Of a DNA stretch of 64,000 nt, positions 17,156 to 25,249 are shown one piece after another. Origin of the DNA: Proteobacteria bacterium UBA981 (GTDB lineage: Bacteria; Pseudomonadota; Gammaproteobacteria; Ga0077536); assembly GCA_002292285.1 (NCBI GenBank), contig DBBP01000008.1, positions 372,001-436,000 on the forward strand. Direction: 5' to 3'. A program made the position numbers and the translations under genes. Position 1 is the stretch's first letter. Each line of letters begins with the position of its first letter. The notes beneath the pieces are model-generated. The model was not told where the DNA came from, did not search any database, and saw only the letters and a list, made by a program, of their open reading frames with translations.

Positions 17156-18253
17156 TTACGCGGCCTGACTACGCTCGAGTAGTCGCATACCCAACATGCC
17201 GCCGATAGTGATGGCAACAAGCGTCATGAGCGATCCGAGTGCGAGTGTCGACACGCCACTCACGCCTTGCCCTATCGTGCAACCGAGAGCAGTGACACCG
17301 CCGATACCCATCAGCGCGCCCCCAGCAAGGTTACGCACGGTGTCAGCTGAGTCAGCAAATCCCGTCCACTTGAATTTGCCCGCGAAGAGGTTGCCGATCA
17401 GGGCGCCGGCAATCACACCAAAAACAGTCGTCACCCCAAAGCCGGGAATTTTGGCCGCAGTGTAGCGCTGCAGGTAGTCGAGCGTATCGCCGCTCGGGCG
17501 CACGAAACTTATCGAAACCGGATTCAGGATTTGCGCAGCAAACTCGTCGTGTGCAAGCCCGGTCAGAGCCCAGCCACCCGCGACGCATAGACCAATGGCC
17601 AAACCACCAAAAACCGTCCACGGCGAACGCCGAAAATCTGCGTCATAAAAGCACATCAGCAGCAGCGCAGCGACCAGCCCGCTAGTGACCGCCGCCGTTG
17701 CTACCGGCCGTGGCAGGCTTGCTGCTTGTGCGAGAAGCACGGCCAACGACTGGCTTCCCGCACTGAGCGCGATCGCCGTATGTTCCTCAAGCCATACACG
17801 CGGCACAGCCAATACACCGCTAATGGTGACGTAGGCACTGATCCCGACCACCATCAACACCACCAGGGCACGTAAGTCGCCACCGCCAAGGCGCACAAGA
17901 TTACGGCTTGTGCAGCCGCCTGCGTAAACCATACCGATGCCGAAAATCACGCCACCAGACAGATGCCCGAACCAATTGAGCCGGCCACCGAGATACATGG
18001 ACATCTGCAAATCGACCACACCGGCATAGGCCAGTGTCTGCGCGCCGCCTATCGCAACAGCCGTAGCCAGCAGCCACGCGCGCAGCCGCCGATAATCGCC
18101 GAACGACATCGCGTCAGAAATAGCACCCATCACGCAAAAATTGCTGACCTGTACTGCCCAACCGAACAGCATGCCGAGCGCCAATCCGCCCCACGCCAAC
18201 CACAGCGTCGGGGTCGTAGCGATGAGTTCGCGCAATCCTTCCAATGCAAACAT
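17156..18253 (-). CDS. tsuA: YeeE/YedE-family thiosulfate transporter (TsuA-like)
   Basis: A 365-residue polytopic inner-membrane protein with two related halves, as in YeeE/TsuA. The cysteines known to pass thiosulfate through the channel are present: C40 in VSNFCVMGA, C114 in YAGGCTSRNLV and C325 in ALGCTIGQGVSG. The start at 18253 is chosen because the first membrane segment begins shortly after it; the longer frame is poorly supported. It diverges from a TusA-type gene at 18509, the usual genetic partner (TsuB/YeeD). The pair should import thiosulfate as a sulfur source. Confidence 0.88.
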   Translation of the reverse strand: MFALEGLRELIATTPTLWLAWGGLALGMLFGWAVQVSNFCVMGAISDAMSFGDYRRLRAWLLATAVAIGGAQTLAYAGVVDLQMSMYLGGRLNWFGHLSGGVIFGIGMVYAGGCTSRNLVRLGGGDLRALVVLMVVGISAYVTISGVLAVPRVWLEEHTAIALSAGSQSLAVLLAQAASLPRPVATAAVTSGLVAALLLMCFYDADFRRSPWTVFGGLAIGLCVAGGWALTGLAHDEFAAQILNPVSISFVRPSGDTLDYLQRYTAAKIPGFGVTTVFGVIAGALIGNLFAGKFKWTGFADSADTVRNLAGGALMGIGGVTALGCTIGQGVSGVSTLALGSLMTLVAITIGGMLGMRLLERSQAA

Positions 18254-18508
18254 TCCCGTGTTCTGAATAATCGAATGCGTATTATGTGCGAAGTCGACAC
18301 TGGACACGGCGGCAAACTGGGGCTGGCACTGCATTCGCCGGGACAATTAGCCATGCTCGCGACGGCTTCAGCAGTGCCCGCAACGAAATAGCCGCAACGG
18401 GTTGTGGTCAGGACCGCGCTCAATCGTGTCGCGTCTGAGGTGGCGATGTTACGATTCGCCCCCGAAAACTCACCAACGTTGCGGGTCGTACCGCGGGAGT
18501 CTCAGCTC

Positions 18509-18736
18509 ATGGCTGCTCTAATGCTGGACACCAAGGGTCTCAACTGTCCTTTGCCCATTCTGAAAACAAAAAAGACTCTCAAAGATATTGCTGTCGGCGA
18601 ATCGCTTGAAGTGTTCGCGACTGACCCGTCATCGGACCGGGATTTTCGTGCTTTTTGTCGTAGCACCGGTCATGAATTGCTGGAGGCCGAAAATGATGGC
18701 GATGTTTTTCGGTTTTTGATCAAACGTACGAAGTAG
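18509..18736 (+). CDS. TusA/TsuB-family sulfur carrier protein
   Basis: A 75-residue TusA-fold protein. The hallmark GLNCPLPILKTKK places the sulfur-accepting cysteine at C13, followed by the LEVFATDPSS strand. The ATG at 18509 has GGGAG nine bases upstream; longer frames add a non-homologous arginine-rich leader. Divergent from the YeeE-type transporter, it probably receives or processes incoming thiosulfate, as TsuB does. General TusA sulfur relay for tRNA thiolation is an alternative. Confidence 0.85.
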   Translation: MAALMLDTKGLNCPLPILKTKKTLKDIAVGESLEVFATDPSSDRDFRAFCRSTGHELLEAENDGDVFRFLIKRTK

Positions 18737-18760
18737 GCGCGCGGCACCCGCGTGCGTGCC

Positions 18761-19303
18761 TCAGCGTTGTCGCGGCCACACCGGCACGGGCGTCGGCGAG
18801 AAACCCTGTTGACGTCGCTTGGCCTGGTAACCACCGCGATTGTGATATTGATGAGGATGTGGTTCGACGACAAAGTTTCGCCGATATCCACGCTGTGACG
18901 GATAGTAAGGTGCGTAGTTGCCGAAAGTGCGATAGCCGCCCACGGGATAATTCGCTGGCGCGCTGGTCGTGGCCGTCGCTACCGGTTCGCGCTGAACCTG
19001 GAGCTTTTTTCGTTCAAGGGCGAGTTGTGCGTTGTCATCCCGTTCATCGCGCATGCGCGCCCATTGATTTGCAATAGAGTAATAGTCTGAGGTTTCACCT
19101 TCTCCGGGCTCGGCGGCATCAGCGAACTCAATTCGACTCGGCTCGGTGCTTGTTGCTGGCGGTGGTGAATCAGCGTAATGACGCACACCGAACTCGTCCA
19201 ACCAGCTATGCACGGTGTACGCCTCAGTGGCAGTGGCAAAAAACCCGAGCACGAGTACCACCAGCGAGAAGACGAGAGTTTGCAACTGCGGTGCTTTGGA
19301 CAT
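18761..19303 (-). CDS. DUF4124-domain envelope protein
   Basis: A 180-residue protein with an N-terminal signal peptide or anchor (LVFSLVVLVLGFFATATEA) followed by the DUF4124 motif YTVHSWLDEFGVRHYADSPP. A charged helical stretch (WARMRDERDD to QVQREP) comes next. The C-terminal third is low-complexity and rich in tyrosine, histidine, arginine and proline, a basic, disordered tail. DUF4124 proteins are common in proteobacterial envelopes with no defined function. The gene converges with the TusA-type gene 24 bp away. Confidence 0.7.
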   Translation of the reverse strand: MSKAPQLQTLVFSLVVLVLGFFATATEAYTVHSWLDEFGVRHYADSPPPATSTEPSRIEFADAAEPGEGETSDYYSIANQWARMRDERDDNAQLALERKKLQVQREPVATATTSAPANYPVGGYRTFGNYAPYYPSQRGYRRNFVVEPHPHQYHNRGGYQAKRRQQGFSPTPVPVWPRQR

Positions 19304-19736
19304 GGCTGTACGCCTTGCGGTTTATCTACCACCTTAGTCTAGTCCCAGTTGGCTTTCGTTCAATCGTCAGGGACACTTTTCGGCACTATTCGACGCTATC
19401 GCCCCCCTGTCAATACTCCGTATCCCGCACTCAGACATCGCGTGCTTAGTCTGCAAGCGTCGAAATACATACACGTGCTGTTGCCCCACTACCGAACTCA
19501 ACATCCTGCACCGTCCCTAGCGCCCCGCGCCCGGAGGTGAAGACGGCACCTCTTCGCCAACAGTTGCTATTAGAATTGCAGCTACCGAGAGCGTGTCGGG
19601 AGACTGCTATTATCAACCGCCCGCCGGACCCAATTGACCCTCGCAGGCGTCCCAAACCGTCGTGGTACAGCATCCGCCACACTGCGCGCTGCTGCGCCGA
19701 CACAATGAGCAACCGCCTGACATTTAAGAGAAAACT
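19304..19736. other. Intergenic region, divergent promoters, no gene seen
   Basis: This 433-bp gap lies between the divergent DUF4124 and MDR dehydrogenase genes. The only open frames are arginine- and serine-rich without ribosome-binding sites. One tiny frame ends in an ATGA overlap with the MDR start but has no Shine-Dalgarno sequence. No tRNA, riboswitch or clear hairpin was recognised. Confidence 0.5.
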
Positions 19737-20867
19737 ATGACCACAGCCCTAAAACTCCAATCCACCGTCCGTGCCAACGGCACACTCGAAGTCTCACTCG
19801 CGGAAGTTGATGTGCCGACGCCCAGCGCGGATGAGGTCGTTGTGCGCATCGAAGCAACGCCGATCAACCCCTCGGATCTCGGCACCTTGTTCGGCCCCGC
19901 CGACATCAGCGCAGCGAGCAACATCGACAACAACGGTCAGGTCACGCTGAGCGCGCCGGTCCCCGCCGGTTTGCAGGCGAGCGTTGCTGCGCGGCTCGAA
20001 CGCCCCTTGCCGGTCGGCAATGAGGGCGCGGGCACCGTGGTCGCAGCTGGATCGAACGCGAACGCGCAGGCGTTACTCGGCAAGACCGTGGCCATGCTGG
20101 GCGGCGAGATGTATGCGCAATTTCGCTGTATCAACGCCGCTGCCTGCCTGGAACTGCCGGACGGCACGACTGCACGCCAGGGCGCATCGTGCTTCGTCAA
20201 CCCACTCACTGCGCTCGGCATGGTCGAGACCATGCGCCTGGAGAACCATAGCGCTCTGGTGCATACCGCGGCTGCATCGAACCTCGGCCAGATGCTCAGC
20301 AAACTATGCAGCGCGGACGGCGTACCGTTAGTCAATATCGTGCGTAGCAATGCACAAGCAGACATTCTGCGCGCCGTGGGTGCCAAATTTATCTGCGACT
20401 CCAGCGCTGCAAGCTTCATGGACGACCTAACCGATGCAATCGCCGAAACGAATGCCACACTCGCTTTCGATGCGATCGGCGGTGGCGAGCTGGCCAGTCA
20501 AATCCTGACGGCGATGGAACGGGTTGCGGGGCGCGATAACTCGCCGGCCAATCGCTACGGCTCGACAGTTCATAAACAGGTTTACTTGTACGGCATGCTC
20601 AACACCGGGGTCACGAGTCTGGACCGCACCTATGGCATGGCATGGGGCGTCGGCGGCTGGTTATTGCCGAATTTTCTTGCTCGTGTTGGCGCCGATGCGG
20701 GCAACGCGTTACGGGCTCGCGTCGCGCGCGAAATCACCACGACATTTGCCAGCCACTACACCGACGAAATTTCACTTACCGAGATGCTCGATGTCACCAT
20801 CGCGCAGCGTTACCAACGCAAAGCCACCGGCGAAAAATTCCTCATTAATCCGCACAAGCAAGGCTAG
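19737..20867 (+). CDS. Zinc-independent MDR family dehydrogenase/reductase
   Basis: A 376-residue medium-chain dehydrogenase. The N-terminal GroES-like domain contains PSADEVVVRIEATPINPSDL and PVGNEGAGTVVAAG; the Rossmann domain shows LVHTAAASNLGQML for NADP(H) and a later AFDAIGGGELASQ. The usual catalytic zinc ligands are lacking, which points to a quinone or enoyl reductase type. A 40-residue insert between the first lobe and GNEGAG (residues about 45-80) is longer than usual. It probably reduces an activated double bond; the substrate is unknown. AAGAGA precedes the ATG. Confidence 0.78.
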   Translation: MTTALKLQSTVRANGTLEVSLAEVDVPTPSADEVVVRIEATPINPSDLGTLFGPADISAASNIDNNGQVTLSAPVPAGLQASVAARLERPLPVGNEGAGTVVAAGSNANAQALLGKTVAMLGGEMYAQFRCINAAACLELPDGTTARQGASCFVNPLTALGMVETMRLENHSALVHTAAASNLGQMLSKLCSADGVPLVNIVRSNAQADILRAVGAKFICDSSAASFMDDLTDAIAETNATLAFDAIGGGELASQILTAMERVAGRDNSPANRYGSTVHKQVYLYGMLNTGVTSLDRTYGMAWGVGGWLLPNFLARVGADAGNALRARVAREITTTFASHYTDEISLTEMLDVTIAQRYQRKATGEKFLINPHKQG

Positions 20868-20874
20868 CAGAGAC

Positions 20875-20909
20875 GCTCTGCGGCGTGTGCCAGCGCAGCG
20901 CCGCAGAGC
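20875..20909. terminator. Strong hairpin between convergent genes
   Basis: GCTCTGCGGCG and CGCCGCAGAGC form a perfect 11-bp stem with a 13-base loop, located between the end of the MDR gene and the end of the PEP-synthase-like gene. Probably a bidirectional terminator. Confidence 0.65.
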
Positions 20910-20931
20910 AGAGCTAGAATTGCCCGACTCT

Positions 20932-23679
20932 CTAAACTTCTGCCAGCTCGGCAGACTCGGGCACTAACGTCACCACGCCGCTTGCGCCGTCGATGGTGAT
21001 TTGCGCGCCATCCTCGAGCAAATTCATGGCATGGCGCAACAGCACCGACGGCAAACCATATTCGCGCGACAGGCAGGCCCCGTGCGCCAGTAAACCGCCT
21101 GTCTCGAGGACCAGCCCACTAATGATCGAAAATACCGGCGCCCAACCGGGGTCGGTACTGTTGGTGATTAGAATGTCGCCCTTCTGCACGCGTCCGATGT
21201 CTTCAAGGTTCGGCACTATGCGCGCAATACCGGTCGTCACACCCACGGCAGTGCCGAGGCCCCGCAATCCCTCGCCTTCAGTCTGGTCGCCAGCCAGCGC
21301 CTCCGTGCGCGCTTTCATGTCCATAATATTGCCTCCAACGAGGTAAGGCGGCGTGTATTCCTCACGCCGGTTGCGCCGATGAAAGACAGCCTTGCGCGCG
21401 ACAACTTTTGCCGCCGTCAGCGGCCCGGAGGCGCGTCCTTCTTTCAACTCATAAAGCTCGTCGCGCGCGAGGAAGTAAAAATCATCGGACTCGCTGAACA
21501 ACCCTTGTTCGTACATACGTCGACCCAGCTCCGCATAGACCTTCTTGGTTTGATAGGTGATTCGATCGTAGTAATGCCGCTCATCGTCGCGCTGGACAAG
21601 AAACTTGTGCACGTAACTGAGCAGGCGTTTGAAAAGAGACACCTTCACCGCCCCGAAACGCTTGCTGGCGATATTTTTCAACACCTCCTCGGTCGCGAGC
21701 TCGCGTGCAGCAATGAGTCGTTGTTCGGTTTGCTCCGGCGTAGTCGAAGCGTCACCGGCAAGATAGGCACGCAGCATCCGATAATCGATATTGCGGTCCT
21801 CAATGCGCCGGGTGTAGTAGATATCCCGGTCCTGATGGCCACGATGACCGTGGTCACGCAACATCTGGTCATAACGTTCCAGAAAAGCGCGTCCCTCGTC
21901 AGAATCAGGCAGTGCGGCAAAAAACGCCGGACCCTCGTTTTCGTTGAACAGCTTCAGCAGCGCCGGCGAGTGCCGGATAGTGTCGGCAAGGTGCCACTGC
22001 ACCCGACTTTCCTGAATCATCAGCGTGTTGGGCATACCGCTAATCAAATCCTGGTAGGCAGCAGGATTGTCGCCGTCGTACCAACGCTCAACTGCAACCG
22101 CGAGCGCGCCGAGCGCACCTACCGCCCAAAAATTAAAGCCGGCCCACAAGGTCAGCACCCATTCATCGGCAAGAGCGCGGGTTTTTGTGATCTGTGCTTC
22201 GAGTTCGTCGTCGGATAGTTCCCGCAAATCGTCTGGCGTCGGCCCGTTAGCTTCGTCAGTACGGTGATTAATGTAGTGATACACACCACCAGGCTTGTCT
22301 GAGAGCCAGTGGAAAACACCGGTTTTCGGTTCCAGAATGTGCAGGCGGATCAGCATTTTCACGATTTTGTAGAGACTAAAACGCGCCTTGCGCAAATCGT
22401 CATCCCAGGTGTGGGGGACGTAGTCATAATTGCGTAGCCGCGAGGGCAGCGATAACACGTTCCATTCACGTTCAACGTCGCAGTTAAAAAAAGCCGTGGC
22501 GCGGCGGTATTTGAAAATCAGCCGACCTTCCAGCTCGGGGAAACCGTAGATGCGGTTGGTATGATCATGGGCACGTTGAAACTCCCCTCCTACGCGCACC
22601 GAGTAATACAACGGCGTCACACCACCGGTGAGAAAGTCGTCCGCCCAGGTGCTGGTCCATACTGTCTCATCGTCGTGACGGGCCGGAATGGTGTCATTGA
22701 TGTCCTCGTCCCAGGTAAATTCAACGCCCGTAACCGCGCGCGCCTGCAGGACATAAAAGCGCCCGTCGAGCCACGCCCATTCAATATCCTGCGGCAAACC
22801 GTCGTAGTGGTTCATTATTCGCAGCCCCAGTGCAGCCAGTTCACTGACCGACTCATTGCTGAGGGAGAACTCGCGTTGCTTATCCACAGGCACCGATTCT
22901 TTTAGTGTGCCGTCGCCATCCGGGTTGCGAATAATCTGCATTTCCTTGGACCCGCAGGTGCTCGCTTTGACCGCGCCGATTTGGCGATCGACCACGTATT
23001 CGTCCGGCGTGACGATGCCGGAGACCACGGCCTCACCAAGCCCCCAACTGGCGTTGATGACGAATTCATCAGTACGCGTGTTGAGTGGATTGGCCGTAAA
23101 CATCACCCCTGCCACTGCGGAAGGGACCATTTTCTGGACCACGACGGCGAGTTGCGCCGCACGATTATCAAAGCCTTTTTCGTGCCGGTAGTGCACTGCG
23201 CGAGCGTTCCATAGTGACGCCCAGCAGCGTTTCACCGCGACCATAAGCGCCGCTTCACCGCGCACGTCGAGGTAGGTGTCATGCAGACCGGCAAACGACG
23301 CTTCAGCCAAATCCTCAGCGGTCCCCGACGAGCGCACCGCAACTCGCGTCGCGTCATCACCAAGTTGCCGCCAGGCACCGATGATGACCGCTGCCAGTGT
23401 CGCAGGGAGTTCGGCACCGATGATTAGCTCGCGAATTTGCGCCGTTTGTTTTTCGAGTTGCGCGGCATCGTCGTAATTGGCCTGCGCAAGAATGGCGTCC
23501 ACTTGCTGTTGCAAACCGGCCAGGAACTCGACATAGACTGCAGTCGAAATCGTAAACCCAGGTGGCACCGGGAATCCTGCCTTAACCAGACGCCCAAGAC
23601 TGCTCGCTTTACCACCAACGTATTGATGAGCACTCGCGTGCTCATCATCGAAGGCTATAACGTGTGGAATATTGCTCAT
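20932..23679 (-). CDS. PEP-synthase-like phosphotransferase (PPDK_N + PEP-utilizers domains)
   Basis: A 915-residue cytoplasmic protein. The N-terminal ATP-grasp domain has GGKASSLGRLVKAGFPVPPG and AVRSSGTAEDLAEASFAG (R116), ending near WAWLDGRFYVLQARA. A large middle domain follows, and the C-terminal phosphohistidine domain contains GGLLAHGACLSREYGLPSV with catalytic H866. True PEP synthase has a PEP/pyruvate TIM barrel after the His domain, which is absent here. The order ATP-middle-His matches rifampin phosphotransferase and similar dikinases that phosphorylate a small molecule with ATP. The substrate is unknown; antibiotic resistance is not implied. Confidence 0.8.
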   Translation of the reverse strand: MSNIPHVIAFDDEHASAHQYVGGKASSLGRLVKAGFPVPPGFTISTAVYVEFLAGLQQQVDAILAQANYDDAAQLEKQTAQIRELIIGAELPATLAAVIIGAWRQLGDDATRVAVRSSGTAEDLAEASFAGLHDTYLDVRGEAALMVAVKRCWASLWNARAVHYRHEKGFDNRAAQLAVVVQKMVPSAVAGVMFTANPLNTRTDEFVINASWGLGEAVVSGIVTPDEYVVDRQIGAVKASTCGSKEMQIIRNPDGDGTLKESVPVDKQREFSLSNESVSELAALGLRIMNHYDGLPQDIEWAWLDGRFYVLQARAVTGVEFTWDEDINDTIPARHDDETVWTSTWADDFLTGGVTPLYYSVRVGGEFQRAHDHTNRIYGFPELEGRLIFKYRRATAFFNCDVEREWNVLSLPSRLRNYDYVPHTWDDDLRKARFSLYKIVKMLIRLHILEPKTGVFHWLSDKPGGVYHYINHRTDEANGPTPDDLRELSDDELEAQITKTRALADEWVLTLWAGFNFWAVGALGALAVAVERWYDGDNPAAYQDLISGMPNTLMIQESRVQWHLADTIRHSPALLKLFNENEGPAFFAALPDSDEGRAFLERYDQMLRDHGHRGHQDRDIYYTRRIEDRNIDYRMLRAYLAGDASTTPEQTEQRLIAARELATEEVLKNIASKRFGAVKVSLFKRLLSYVHKFLVQRDDERHYYDRITYQTKKVYAELGRRMYEQGLFSESDDFYFLARDELYELKEGRASGPLTAAKVVARKAVFHRRNRREEYTPPYLVGGNIMDMKARTEALAGDQTEGEGLRGLGTAVGVTTGIARIVPNLEDIGRVQKGDILITNSTDPGWAPVFSIISGLVLETGGLLAHGACLSREYGLPSVLLRHAMNLLEDGAQITIDGASGVVTLVPESAELAEV

Positions 23680-23791
23680 GTCACCCTCCCCGGGACAACT
23701 ACACCACCTCCCGTGAGGGATAGCAGTTCAAATCATCTAGTTTTGCCTGACCGCGCGTTCCGCAACCAACCGCAGACACCATGCGGCATTG

Positions 23792-24991
23792 TCACATCCG
23801 GTTCTGGAAGGTGAATTCGAGCGCAGTAATGCTGCGCGTAATACCGCCCTGATAGCGCACTTCAAAACCGTCCCGTAACGCGAAACTCGGCACGCGCTCG
23901 AGAAATACTTGCAGTGCGACGCGAATGTTCAGACGCGCCAAATGCAAGCCAATGCAATGGTGGACACCCGCTGCGAACGTCAGGTGACGATTAGGCGATC
24001 GTTCAATGTCGAGTTCGTGTGGCCGCTCGAATTGAGCCGGATCGCGATTCGCGCCACCAAGGTTGTAAACGAGATAATCGCCCGCCGCTAGTGTCGTCCC
24101 CGCAATTTCAGTGTCTTTTTTCACTCGCCGACCCAGGCATGGCGCGGCGACAAAAAAGCGCAGGAATTCTTCAACCGCCGGCGCTAACAACGCTGGGTCT
24201 GCGCGCAAACGGGCGCAATCGTCCGGTTTAGTCGCCAGATGCAGGAGGGCCCCCGAGATGATCGCTCCAGTCGTTTCGATGCCGCCGGCTGTCAGCTGAG
24301 TGAGTGTGCCAGCGCGCTCCGTAAGGCTATACGGTTGGCCGTCTGGAAATTCGAAATGCAAAATCGCGTCGACGATGTCATCGCGGCGTGATTGTGAGCG
24401 GCGCAGCTCAAGAAACTGCTCCATGTACGCCTGCCCTTTCAGCCAGTTCTCGCCGCGCTGTTCGATCGGGCCGGTGATCGCATCGTGAAACGTCTTCTGC
24501 AGGAAGGGCATATCGTCCAATGGCATGCTCGCAACCGCCTGACAAAACGCCAACGACGGAATCGAATCGGCGAACTGCCCAACCACCTCGACTTCACCGT
24601 CGCTAATAAACTTATCAACCAGTCCATGCACGATGCCGCGAATTTGAGCTTCATGGCGCGCGATCATCGACACAGTGAAATAGGGATTCATCGCTTTGCG
24701 CAAATCATCATGTGCGGGCGGGTCGATTTCGTTTGGTTTGAACAACGGCTGGTCGGACGGACGATTCACGCCGATGATGCCATCTGCGCTTGAGAACGTG
24801 CGCCATTCACGCAGGATGCGCGACACGTCGTCATAGCGGCTTGCAACCCAATAGCCGTCGCCGACCGTACTCCGAGCTACCGGGCAGGTCGCCACCAGGT
24901 CGTCACAGACTTCATTGAAAACATTACCAAAGCTGGCATCGTTCAGATCGAAATCTGTGTGCCAGTCACGCCCCGATTGTTCGCCCGACAT
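23792..24991 (-). CDS. Cytochrome P450
   Basis: A 399-residue soluble bacterial P450. The heme-binding loop is FAAGVHHCIGLHLAR with the thiolate ligand at C346. The I-helix segment AGGIETTGAIIS carries the oxygen-activating region, with E-T-T in place of the more common D/E-T-T pairing, and the ERR triad arginine appears in the region near FERPHEL. It should hydroxylate a hydrophobic substrate using electrons from a ferredoxin, not encoded nearby. It may act with the PEP-synthase-like enzyme downstream (112 bp gap), but this is only proximity. Confidence 0.9.
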   Translation of the reverse strand: MSGEQSGRDWHTDFDLNDASFGNVFNEVCDDLVATCPVARSTVGDGYWVASRYDDVSRILREWRTFSSADGIIGVNRPSDQPLFKPNEIDPPAHDDLRKAMNPYFTVSMIARHEAQIRGIVHGLVDKFISDGEVEVVGQFADSIPSLAFCQAVASMPLDDMPFLQKTFHDAITGPIEQRGENWLKGQAYMEQFLELRRSQSRRDDIVDAILHFEFPDGQPYSLTERAGTLTQLTAGGIETTGAIISGALLHLATKPDDCARLRADPALLAPAVEEFLRFFVAAPCLGRRVKKDTEIAGTTLAAGDYLVYNLGGANRDPAQFERPHELDIERSPNRHLTFAAGVHHCIGLHLARLNIRVALQVFLERVPSFALRDGFEVRYQGGITRSITALEFTFQNRM

Positions 24992-25249
24992 GTCCCCGAT
25001 ACTCGACTCAAGCGCGCCTGATGCGCGTCAGGGAAACCATAGCACTATTGCTTGCGCCTTAGCATCCGGGCCGGACGAAGTCGCACGACGAATGCGGCAG
25101 ACGAGGTCGTCATAGTGATCCGACGGACGACAGTGACGGCACACATTGAGCGCGAATGAATTCGCTGAAGCACGCTGTCGCACTGTTACTATCGCGACGA
25201 ATGATCTTCGAATCAGACTGCTGATTGCCCAACTCGCCTTCGCGAAACG

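Noticed and set aside
19537..19740. Small open frame ending in an ATGA overlap with the MDR start
   Set aside because: Composition is arginine/proline-rich without a start signal; the overlap is probably chance.
21379..22218. 279-codon open frame antisense to the PEP-synthase-like gene
   Set aside because: It lies wholly inside a well-supported conserved gene on the other strand, has no recognisable domain and no Shine-Dalgarno sequence.
20932..23679. Annotation as true PEP synthase (ppsA)
   Set aside because: The PEP/pyruvate-binding barrel expected after the His domain is absent; the protein ends with the His domain.
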